The translations under genes and the position numbers were made by a program. The notes below the pieces were generated by a model, which did not search any database, was not told the DNA's origin, and saw nothing but the letters and a program-made list of their open reading frames with translations. A stretch of DNA of 5,216 bases from positions 1 to 5,216 of the forward strand of contig JAITDH010000252.1 of NCBI GenBank assembly GCA_031282665.1, given 5' to 3'. Shown here piece after piece: positions 1 through 5,216 of the stretch. Within the stretch, counting starts at the first letter, position 1. Every line of letters begins with the position of its first letter. This DNA comes from Zoogloeaceae bacterium (GTDB lineage: Bacteria; Pseudomonadota; Gammaproteobacteria; Burkholderiales; Rhodocyclaceae).

Positions 1-1115
1 CGGGTGAAGGTTTCCGGCGAGGGCGGCTCGTCACCGTAGTCGTGGAGCGCCGCGTCGATCTCGGCGACGGCAAGGCCGCTTTGCCGCGCCAGTTCCTGGC
101 TTCGTTCCACGGCAAGAAGCCGCGTCAGCCGGGGATGACGTTGCGCCAGACGATAGGCGATTTCCCGCCGCGCCGTATCGAGCAGGGTGCCCAGGGCGTT
201 TTCCCGCCACAGGCAGCGTCCCAGGGCCAGCAAATGCTCGGCAAGATCGCGCCGCTCGGCCTCCGGCGTCGCGCGCACGCCGCCAAAGCGCGGCACGACC
301 AGGAAGAGCCAGATCAGGATCAGGGCCGCCGCGCTCGACAACACCCGCCAGGCGACCGTCGAAAGCCACTGCCAGAGCGTCGGGTATTCCATGCGCGTGG
401 CGAAACGGATGACGCCCTCGGGCTGGTAACGCTGCAACAGCGCCCAGAAGAATTCGGCGTGGTCGAAATCCTCCAGTTCGCGGTTGTCGAGAAACCTGAT
501 TCCGCCCATCACCGTGACATTGCCGCGCTCCCACGCATAATGCAGAATTATGCTCCCGTACCGGTCTTCGACCTGCCAGAGAGGAGGGTTTTCTCCCGGT
601 TTCATGTTCCGGAAAAACGATGAGGAAAGCCGGTAACGCTGGTCATTTCCGGGCAGGCGGGCCTCGGCGAAAGGGGAAGAATTGCCGTGTTCGCGACGAT
701 CGACACCCTCCGCCCTGTCGTCGTTGTCCATCACCCCGAACGGCGCGAGGAGCGGGTCGTTTTCCACCGAACCGCTGTCACGCTCCAAAATGAGATAACC
801 GCCGCGCGCCACCCAATCCAGAATCCTCTGGGCGCGGGCATCATCCATCATGCCCTCGCGCCCGTCCGCCAAAACCAGCACACCGCCTTCCGGCAGGGAA
901 TCCAGGGCGACCGGACTTTCGAGCCGTCGTGTCTCGCGCCCCATGCGCGCAAGGAAACGCTCCGTCGCCAGCAGGGGATTGCGCCGCGCTTCCAGCGACA
1001 TTTCCCCTTTTTCCCGGACGATCTCCCGTTCCAGATTTTCAACGAGCAGGTAGGCCGCCAACGCGACGAGAGCGAATCCGCCGATGATCCAGAAGAGCAG
1101 GTCGCGGCGGCTCAC
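1..1115 (-). CDS. DUF4350 domain-containing protein (3' end beyond window edge)
   Basis: The frame is open from GTG 1115-1113 to the left edge: 371 residues without a stop. The start overlaps the DUF4129 stop (GTGA) and follows AAGGAGG; the N-terminus MSRRDLLFWIIGG, two Arg then a membrane helix (about 5-24), suits the family. After the helix comes EARRNPLLATERFLARMG (42-59), the family's NPxLAxExFLxxxG signature, then a Rossmann-like pattern GGVLVLADGRE...ILDWVARGGYLILER (78-112), FDHAEFFW (217-224), a second membrane helix (about 257-275) and a tail with ERRDLAEHLLALGRCLWR (287-304). Positive residues flank the outer ends of both helices, so I infer that residues about 25-256 are periplasmic and 277 onward cytoplasmic. 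DUF4350 is thought to be related to class I glutamine amidotransferase-like folds; I see no catalytic Cys-His-Glu set, so a binding role is more likely than an enzymatic one. Probably only a few tens of residues are missing. In related operons a MoxR ATPase gene follows or lies nearby. Confidence 0.9.
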   Translation of the reverse strand, partial: MSRRDLLFWIIGGFALVALAAYLLVENLEREIVREKGEMSLEARRNPLLATERFLARMGRETRRLESPVALDSLPEGGVLVLADGREGMMDDARAQRILDWVARGGYLILERDSGSVENDPLLAPFGVMDNDDRAEGVDRREHGNSSPFAEARLPGNDQRYRLSSSFFRNMKPGENPPLWQVEDRYGSIILHYAWERGNVTVMGGIRFLDNRELEDFDHAEFFWALLQRYQPEGVIRFATRMEYPTLWQWLSTVAWRVLSSAAALILIWLFLVVPRFGGVRATPEAERRDLAEHLLALGRCLWRENALGTLLDTARREIAYRLAQRHPRLTRLLAVERSQELARQSGLAVAEIDAALHDYGDEPPSPETFT

Positions 1116-2674
1116 GCGCCCTCCTTGCCGGCGGCAAAATGCGCGCGCCAGTCCGCGCACAGGGCGCGTATCCGCATGAGGGTCGGCAGCCTTCCGGCAT
1201 AGGCCGCCGCTTTCCATTCCGCGAGCAATGCCGCGAAGGCGGCGAGCACGTCGCCCTGGACATGACCGCTCACCCGCGCCAGGCACAGGTTTTCGGTATC
1301 GCCCGCGTGAAAGACGACGCGGTCGCGTTCGATCAGCGTCACCAGCGCGCCGCGATAAAGGAGCGAGAGCGCCACGATCCAATGTCCGGCTTCCGCTTTT
1401 GCCAGCGCGGCCGCCGGAATGTCGGCCGGCAGGGCTTCCGGACGCAGGTCCAGCCCGAACAGGGTTTCCGGGCGCCTGTCCTTTTGCGGCAGCGCCTCCG
1501 GCCAGAAGCGATCCAGGTTGCGATAGAGAAAGACGAGGCAGGCCGCCAGCGCCAGGATGATCAACCCATAAAGCGCAAGGCGCACAAACTCCGCCAGACC
1601 GCCGAAGAGTTTTTCCAGCCATAGCCACATACCCGAGGAGCCACGCGGCGGGTCGTCAGGCTTCTGGCCCTGTTTCCGCCAGTGCCATTTCGTCTTTTCT
1701 TCCATGCGGCCAAAGTCCGGCTCCGCCAGCACCGCCTGTGCCTGGCGGCGCGCCGCTCCCTCCACCCGCACGACTTTTTCCGCTTGCGGCGCGTTGTTTT
1801 CGGCATCCTCCGCGGCGCGGGCGGCGGAGGGCTGCGCGACAAAACCAATCAGCAGGGCCAGCAGCAGGGCCGGGAGGACGGAGGCGGCGCCTTTCTCCTT
1901 CCCCGCGAAGGGCGGCTCCGCCTGCGCCCGTTCGGCCTGCATGCGGCGAAAGGCCACCTCGATGTCCCAGCCTTCCAGGTCGCTGCGCCGGTTGAGATAG
2001 AGCGAAAACCCGGCGGCGACGTAGAAGGGTTCCACGAGCGTTTCCGCCGCCAGCCAGGCAATGATGGTGAGAATGTTCCAGGAGCGGCTTGTCTCGCCGT
2101 CTTCCCCAAACGAAAAAACGAGATCGAACGCCTCCTGCAGGTCGCCGGGCGTCAGCCAGACCATCAGGAGCAGCAAGCCCACATTGAAGATGACGACACA
2201 GTGAAGGCAGACAAACATCAGCCAGGTGGCATAGCCCTGCGTCTTGCGGCCAAGTATCCGGCTGCGCTTGCGAAACTCCGCGCCGCGCTGGCCTTCCAGT
2301 TGCAGGATGGGAAGGAGGAAGGAGCGATGGAAAGACAGACGTCTCCAGGTCAGATCCGCAAAAAGACCGCTGCGGCGCAGGAGATCCGGCAGGCTTTGCC
2401 AGACCTGTTTGATCGTCGGCGGCACGCCGAAGCTCGCCTCCGCAAAGACCTTGAGGAGCAGGCGGTCCGCCGCGGGTTTCAGCCACCACACGACAAGCCA
2501 GAGCCACCCGCTGTCCGGAAACGACAGCAAGACCAGGAGCGCCGGAAACAGGAGGAAGACGAACCAGACGCGATAGACCGGCAGCGCCCAGCGCCGCACC
2601 ATGCCCATGCCCAGATCCAGCGCCTCCCAGGGTGTGCGGCGGCGCAATTCGAGTTCGAGGCGGTCAAGCCGCAT
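1112..2674 (-). CDS. DUF4129 domain-containing membrane protein
   Basis: A 520-residue protein beginning MRLDRLELELRRRTPWEALDLG at ATG 2674-2672. The frame stays open to 2824, but that 50-residue extension lies inside the SpoIIM gene, is a low-complexity Ser/Arg/Gly shadow and lacks family resemblance; the chosen start overlaps SpoIIM by 11 bases and follows GGAAGAGG. Order of parts: N-terminal membrane domain with hydrophobic segments at about 35-65, 148-174 and 200-226; conserved EPFYVAAGFSLYLNRRSDLE (215-234) and WDIEVAFRRM; a hydrophobic, signal-peptide-like segment at about 264-288 ending SAARAAED; a polar and Trp-containing stretch (about 289-360), predicted extracytoplasmic; a last membrane helix at about 363-386; and a cytoplasmic C-terminal DUF4129 domain (about 405-515) with the typical ALSLLYRGALVTLIER helix, GDTENLCLARV and a closing WKAAAYAGRLP segment. 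DUF4129 domains also occur at the end of membrane-bound transglutaminase-like proteins, but no catalytic domain is seen here. Its stop overlaps the next start (GTGA). Function unknown. Confidence 0.92.
   Translation of the reverse strand: MRLDRLELELRRRTPWEALDLGMGMVRRWALPVYRVWFVFLLFPALLVLLSFPDSGWLWLVVWWLKPAADRLLLKVFAEASFGVPPTIKQVWQSLPDLLRRSGLFADLTWRRLSFHRSFLLPILQLEGQRGAEFRKRSRILGRKTQGYATWLMFVCLHCVVIFNVGLLLLMVWLTPGDLQEAFDLVFSFGEDGETSRSWNILTIIAWLAAETLVEPFYVAAGFSLYLNRRSDLEGWDIEVAFRRMQAERAQAEPPFAGKEKGAASVLPALLLALLIGFVAQPSAARAAEDAENNAPQAEKVVRVEGAARRQAQAVLAEPDFGRMEEKTKWHWRKQGQKPDDPPRGSSGMWLWLEKLFGGLAEFVRLALYGLIILALAACLVFLYRNLDRFWPEALPQKDRRPETLFGLDLRPEALPADIPAAALAKAEAGHWIVALSLLYRGALVTLIERDRVVFHAGDTENLCLARVSGHVQGDVLAAFAALLAEWKAAAYAGRLPTLMRIRALCADWRAHFAAGKEGA
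1120..1126 (-). promoter_or_regulatory. Ribosome binding site of the DUF4350 gene
   Basis: On the minus strand a near-consensus AAGGAGG, 4 bases before GTG 1115-1113 and inside the final codons (Gly-Lys-Glu-Gly) of the DUF4129 gene. Spacing is slightly short, but the match is the best in the window and may compensate for the GTG start. Confidence 0.75.
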
Positions 2675-3650
2675 GCCGGCCTCTTCCGAAAAAGCAGAGA
2701 TAGATGATGAGCGCGCCCCAGAAGACAAGCCCCGCGCCGATCTTGAGCGCAAAGGGCAAACCCCGGATCGGCGACCACAGGGATTCCACGAAAGCCGCGC
2801 AGAAGGTGAGGAAGGCCGCGCCATAGAGAAGCCGCACCGCGCCCCGCGCCGCTTCGCTGAGCGCCTCCCGTCGCCGCAACCGTCCCGGCGCGATCAGCGC
2901 GTAGCCGATTTTCAGCCCCGCCGCGCCGGATAGCACCGCGCCGATCAGTTCCGGGCCGCTGTGTCCGGCAACGAAGCCCCAGAAGGTGTCGACATAGCCC
3001 ACCTGCGTGATATGCCCGGCCACCATGCCGATCATGAGACCGTTGAAGACCAGATAAAACACGCTCCCCAGGCCAAAGAGAATGCCGCCCGCGAAGCACT
3101 GGAAATCGATCTGCACGTTATGCCCGATGTAGTACATCAGCATTGCAAGCTGCCCATCGGCGGCGGCGCTGGCCGATGCGCCCAGACGCTGGTTTTCGGG
3201 CGCGTACATCCGCTCGTATTGGTCGACGATATCCGGCGGGATGATGTAATAGACGCTCTCGGGGAAAACCTGCGCCAACCACAGGCAGAGGAGCAAAGGA
3301 ACGAAAAAGAACAAGGCCGCCGCCAACACGAAACGCCACTCGGCGCGCACCAGACGCGGCAGGCCCGCGCCCAGGAAATCCAGCCAGTCCTTGCGCAAAT
3401 CCCCGCGCGCGCCATAGACGCGCTGATGCGCCGCCAGCACGCGCTGTTGCAGGGCGTCGATGAGCACGCTGGAATAACGCCGGTCGCGCGCCAGCGACAC
3501 GTCATGGCAGAGACGGCGAAAGGCCGCGGGCAAGGTCTCCGAGGTAATTGCAATCGCCTTCCGCTTGGCCTGCCGCTTTTTCCCCTCCAGCCACAGATCC
3601 CAGGCCAACCACTCCTCTTCCCGCAAGGCGACGAACTGGCTTTCCTTCAT
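2664..3650 (-). CDS. SpoIIM-like (stage II sporulation protein M / DUF95) membrane protein
   Basis: A 328-residue protein. I place the start at ATG 3650-3648 (MKESQFVALR) rather than an in-frame start at 3698: it gives an ATGA overlap with the RDD stop, has a strong GGAGGAAG ribosome binding site 7 bases upstream, and MKESxF followed by W-rich charged residues is the usual N-terminus of this family. Residues 1-104 are a soluble, charged, probably helical region (LCHDVSLARDRRY). Membrane segments lie at about 105-128, 181-214, 226-252, 272-292 and 299-321, with a soluble loop between the first two (about 130-180). Family signatures are FAGGILFGLGSVFYLVFNG (187-204), then GHSGPELIGAVLSGAAGLKIG (229-249), corresponding to the conserved HG-x-x-EL and GLxLG motifs. 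In Bacillus, SpoIIM acts with SpoIID/SpoIIP in peptidoglycan remodelling during engulfment. This Gram-negative homologue belongs to the non-sporulation branch found with RDD and MoxR genes, whose role is unknown. Confidence 0.94.
   Translation of the reverse strand: MKESQFVALREEEWLAWDLWLEGKKRQAKRKAIAITSETLPAAFRRLCHDVSLARDRRYSSVLIDALQQRVLAAHQRVYGARGDLRKDWLDFLGAGLPRLVRAEWRFVLAAALFFFVPLLLCLWLAQVFPESVYYIIPPDIVDQYERMYAPENQRLGASASAAADGQLAMLMYYIGHNVQIDFQCFAGGILFGLGSVFYLVFNGLMIGMVAGHITQVGYVDTFWGFVAGHSGPELIGAVLSGAAGLKIGYALIAPGRLRRREALSEAARGAVRLLYGAAFLTFCAAFVESLWSPIRGLPFALKIGAGLVFWGALIIYLCFFGRGRHAA
2680..2687 (-). promoter_or_regulatory. Ribosome binding site of the DUF4129 gene
   Basis: On the minus strand GGAAGAGG, 5 bases before ATG 2674-2672, within the last codons of the SpoIIM-like gene. 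It supports the shorter start over the in-frame one at 2824. Confidence 0.6.
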
Positions 3651-4414
3651 CCGGCTTCCTCCGTCCTGGCCGCCAGCGTGCCGCGTCCGAGCAGGCAATT
3701 GCCCAGATGAATGAGGCGATCCTTGGCGTCCCCGGGCAACAGGTCAGCGGTCAAAGGGGTCGCCAGTTGCGCCAGTTCCCCGGCGCGCGCATGGGAAAAA
3801 CCGGGGGCGCGCAGGCGATATTCGATGAGGGCGCGCTGTTCCGCCTCGCTGAGGGCGAAGGGCAGGACCTCTTCCTTCCTGTCGTCGTCCGTCACCGCAG
3901 GGGCCGCCGCCGTCTGGCGGTACACCACCAGCGTTCCCGCGAGCAGATCGCCCAGGCGCTTGCCTTCCCGGTTCAGCCCCATCGTGATGAGGCCAAAGGC
4001 GTAGAAGAAGGGCAGGAAATCCACGGCGCGCAGGAAATTGCGCGCCACCGAGGCGCTCCAGTCCAGGGGGGTGCCGTCATCGCGCAGCACCATCAACCCG
4101 GAAAAGCGCTTGCCCGGCGTCGCCCCTTGACAGAGCACCTCGAACACGACGGGATAAAACCACTCGAGCAGGAAATACAGCAAGAACAGCAGTGCTCCAC
4201 TCAAGCGCAGTGCCCCACTCAAGCGCGTGATCCAGGAGAGCACGAAGACGCACCCCAGGAAAAACATCATGCGGAAGAGGAAATCGATGAGCCAGGCGCG
4301 CGCCCGAACGATCCCCCCCGCCAGGCGCAATTCCAGTTCGCAGCCCTCGGGCGTCAGCACCCGGCGGATCGTATCCAGCCGGGGGACGGGTTTTGCCGTG
4401 TTCGTGACCGACAC
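3647..4414 (-). CDS. RDD family membrane protein with C-terminal cytoplasmic tail
   Basis: A 255-residue protein starting at GTG (4414-4412). This is the only plausible start: the upstream in-frame codon series runs directly back to the TGA that ends the preceding gene. The N-terminus carries the short soluble motif RRVLTPEGCELELRLAG that often precedes RDD domains. Hydrophobic segments lie at about residues 40-62, 70-92 and 128-147. RDD hallmarks are present: an Arg-rich RARAWLID entry into the first helix (Asp44), GATPGKRFSGLMV (about 97-109), the conserved RNFLRAVDFLP (Asp132) and RLGDLLAGTLVV (153-164). Residues about 168-255 form a polar tail containing LSEAEQRALIEYRLRAPG and a helical ELAQLATPL segment; such a tail is found in RDD proteins of MoxR-associated operons. 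RDD proteins in general have been linked to ion or proton transport, but nothing here fixes a substrate. The stop overlaps the start of the SpoIIM gene (ATGA). An 18-bp tandem repeat encodes RLSGAL twice (residues 64-75). Confidence 0.92.
   Translation of the reverse strand: MSVTNTAKPVPRLDTIRRVLTPEGCELELRLAGGIVRARAWLIDFLFRMMFFLGCVFVLSWITRLSGALRLSGALLFLLYFLLEWFYPVVFEVLCQGATPGKRFSGLMVLRDDGTPLDWSASVARNFLRAVDFLPFFYAFGLITMGLNREGKRLGDLLAGTLVVYRQTAAAPAVTDDDRKEEVLPFALSEAEQRALIEYRLRAPGFSHARAGELAQLATPLTADLLPGDAKDRLIHLGNCLLGRGTLAARTEEAG
3655..3662 (-). promoter_or_regulatory. Ribosome binding site of the SpoIIM-like gene
   Basis: On the minus strand GGAGGAAG, with its GGAGG core 7 bases before ATG 3650-3648. 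It lies inside the end of the RDD coding region and decides the start at 3650 over the in-frame start at 3698, because the resulting ATGA stop/start overlap is the usual coupled arrangement. Confidence 0.8.
4191..4226. repeat. 18-bp perfect-phase tandem duplication (2 copies) inside the RDD gene
   Basis: Bases 4191-4208 and 4209-4226 are two adjacent 18-mers (plus strand agtgctccactcaagcgc and agtgccccactcaagcgc) differing at one position. In the RDD frame both encode RLSGAL; the single difference is synonymous (GGG versus GGA Gly). The unit length is a multiple of three, so the frame is kept. It lies between the first and second hydrophobic segments (residues 64-75) and adds six residues there. 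Confidence 0.9.
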
Positions 4415-4423
4415 CGGACAGCG

Positions 4424-4428
4424 CCTTT
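4424..4428 (-). promoter_or_regulatory. Weak ribosome binding site of the RDD gene
   Basis: On the minus strand AAAGG, 9 bases before the GTG start at 4414. It lies in the 15-base gap after the upstream stop codon, the only non-coding stretch in the window. Being weak and paired with GTG, it suggests that the RDD gene relies partly on ribosomes finishing the upstream gene. Confidence 0.45.
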
Positions 4429-4429
4429 C

Positions 4430-5216
4430 TCAACGCGGCCGGATGAAGATGTCGCGGTAGGCCGCGTAAAAAGTACAGAAACCGAGCGGGATGAGGAGCA
4501 ACAGGCCGAAGCCCAGTGGAATCATCGCCAGCATGCCCAGCACGGAGAAGGCAATCCCGGAAACCGTAAACGGCAGGAGATTGTGCAACATCCCCCGCAC
4601 GGCCAGCTTGAACGCTTCCCACGCCGACAGTTCCGCATGCAGCGCCACCAGTTGCGGTGCCAGCCACTGCACGAGAACCAGCGGGATGAAAACGAGACAG
4701 CTCAGAAGAATCACCCACCAGAGCGAGTCTATCGCAATCGCACCGGGGGTGGAAATACCACGCAGACTGTCGGGACCAACCATCAGGAGAAGAACGACGA
4801 CCATGATCATGACGAAAAACAGGACGAACAAAAAATAGATCAGCCCCAGCGTCATCAAGGATCCCATCCGGTTGGAGAATCCGGCGAACAGGTGATTGAA
4901 GAAAACCTCCTCGTCCTGTTCCTTTGCCCGGCAAGCCATTGCCAGCCCCGCGATGAACACGGGAGTAAGCAGCATCTGCGCCAGTCCTCCGATAATGGGC
5001 ACAAGCCCCAGAGCGAACAGAATGAGAAACCAGACGACCCCCATCCCTATCCATGCGCCCATGGACCCTTGCATCAGCGACCAACCTTCCATGATCCAGG
5101 AAATCCCGGCCCCGGCGCTGAGACTGTTGGGTTCGGGCAGCAGCGTGTGCTCCCCCAATTCGCCGCGGATTTCATCGACCTCCACCCCTGGCGCGGCAAA
5201 CGGATTCCCGCCCCAG
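4430..5216 (-). CDS. BPSS1780-type multi-pass membrane protein (5' end beyond window edge)
   Basis: The frame is open from the right edge to a TGA at 4432-4430, giving 261 visible residues. The first usable start inside the window is a GTG at 5185-5183, but the reading frame upstream of it encodes WGGNPFAAPG. An N-terminal NPF/NPY-x-AP motif is typical of this family, so I take the real start to lie a few codons beyond the edge and annotate the gene as 5'-partial. The protein has a short polar N-terminus, then a GISWIMEGWSLM segment, then about five or six hydrophobic segments. These include the LVPIIGGLAQMLLTPVFIAG region, a very hydrophobic stretch of F, V, I, L and M residues, and a final helix ending in AYRDIFIRPR, which matches the family's usual ending. 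It lies 15 bases upstream of the RDD gene and in the same frame, so it is probably the first or an early member of the operon. The function of the family is unknown; the call rests on remembered family patterns rather than a search. Confidence 0.8.
   Translation of the reverse strand, partial: WGGNPFAAPGVEVDEIRGELGEHTLLPEPNSLSAGAGISWIMEGWSLMQGSMGAWIGMGVVWFLILFALGLVPIIGGLAQMLLTPVFIAGLAMACRAKEQDEEVFFNHLFAGFSNRMGSLMTLGLIYFLFVLFFVMIMVVVLLLMVGPDSLRGISTPGAIAIDSLWWVILLSCLVFIPLVLVQWLAPQLVALHAELSAWEAFKLAVRGMLHNLLPFTVSGIAFSVLGMLAMIPLGFGLLLLIPLGFCTFYAAYRDIFIRPR

Noticed and set aside
42..1202. Plus-strand open frames at 42-623 and 687-1202
   Set aside because: They lie opposite the DUF4350 gene, which stays open over 371 codons with family motifs. 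The plus-strand products have no motifs and no credible ribosome binding context.
1682..2707. Long plus-strand open frame of 341 codons opposite the DUF4129 gene
   Set aside because: It is rich in Arg, Gln, Pro and His with no recognisable domain or membrane pattern, and lies wholly opposite well-supported minus-strand genes. GC-rich codon use on one strand commonly leaves such open frames on the other.
2675..2824. Longer start for the DUF4129 gene at 2824
   Set aside because: The extra 50 residues are Ser/Arg/Gly-rich, read through the SpoIIM-like coding region in another frame and lack family similarity; MRLDRLELELRRRTPWEALD at 2674 is the usual family N-terminus.
2664..3650. SpoIIM homologue as a sign of a spore-forming host
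   Set aside because: SpoIIM/DUF95 proteins are widespread in non-sporulating bacteria beside RDD and MoxR genes, and the remaining genes look proteobacterial.
2961..3710. Plus-strand open frame of 249 codons opposite the SpoIIM-like gene
   Set aside because: Composition (His, Gln, Arg, Pro) is that of an antisense shadow, and no family is recognised; the opposite strand has clear SpoIIM motifs.
4415..4429. Possible promoter or terminator in the only intergenic gap
   Set aside because: The gap is 15 bases and holds just a weak ribosome binding site; there is no space for a -35/-10 pair or a hairpin with a T-run.
4077..5084. Minus-strand open frame of 335 codons overlapping the first two genes in another frame
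   Set aside because: It is a shifted-frame shadow of the BPSS1780-type and RDD genes: rich in Gly, Arg, Ala and His, without membrane segments, while both genes in the true frames have strong membrane and family patterns.
1..5216. Mobile element, CRISPR array, tRNA or rRNA gene
   Set aside because: Essentially all of the sequence is accounted for by five coding genes; I saw no spaced repeats, terminal inverted repeats, transposase motifs or cloverleaf-like sequence.

Overview
This 5.2 kb window is essentially wall-to-wall coding on the minus strand: five genes read from right to left (5216 to 1), with no gap longer than 15 bases. The genes overlap or nearly touch and there is no room for an internal promoter or terminator, so the window looks like the middle of one polycistronic transcript. 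The first gene is cut by the right edge and the last by the left edge.

In transcription order the genes are: (1) 5216-4430, a multi-pass membrane protein of the BPSS1780 type, missing only its extreme N-terminus; (2) 4414-3647, an RDD-family membrane protein with a cytoplasmic C-terminal tail; (3) 3650-2664, a SpoIIM-like (stage II sporulation protein M / DUF95) membrane protein; (4) 2674-1112, a large membrane protein ending in a DUF4129 domain; (5) 1115-1, a DUF4350 protein truncated by the left edge. Genes 2/3 share 4 bases (ATGA), 3/4 share 11 bases and 4/5 share 4 bases (GTGA), and a Shine-Dalgarno-like sequence precedes each of genes 2-5. This points to translational coupling and roughly balanced synthesis.

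RDD, SpoIIM, DUF4129 and DUF4350 genes are a recurrent set found beside a MoxR-type AAA+ ATPase and a DUF58 (von Willebrand factor A-like) protein in many Gram-negative bacteria and in actinobacteria. The ATPase and DUF58 genes are not in this window; by analogy they would be expected just beyond the left edge, or elsewhere in the same operon. The products visible here are the membrane part of that system: two integral membrane proteins with little soluble mass apart from the RDD tail (RDD, SpoIIM), and two proteins with sizeable soluble domains on one or both sides of the membrane (DUF4129, DUF4350). The molecular function of the set is not established; a cell-envelope role driven by MoxR-type chaperone activity is an inference.

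The organism is most likely a GC-rich proteobacterium. The BPSS1780-type gene points to the Betaproteobacteria, and the DUF4129 protein has the long N-terminal membrane domain typical of beta/gammaproteobacterial versions. Placement below class level is not supported. SpoIIM here does not imply sporulation. I see no mobile element, RNA gene, CRISPR array or sign of horizontal transfer. The one local oddity is an 18-bp tandem duplication inside the RDD gene.
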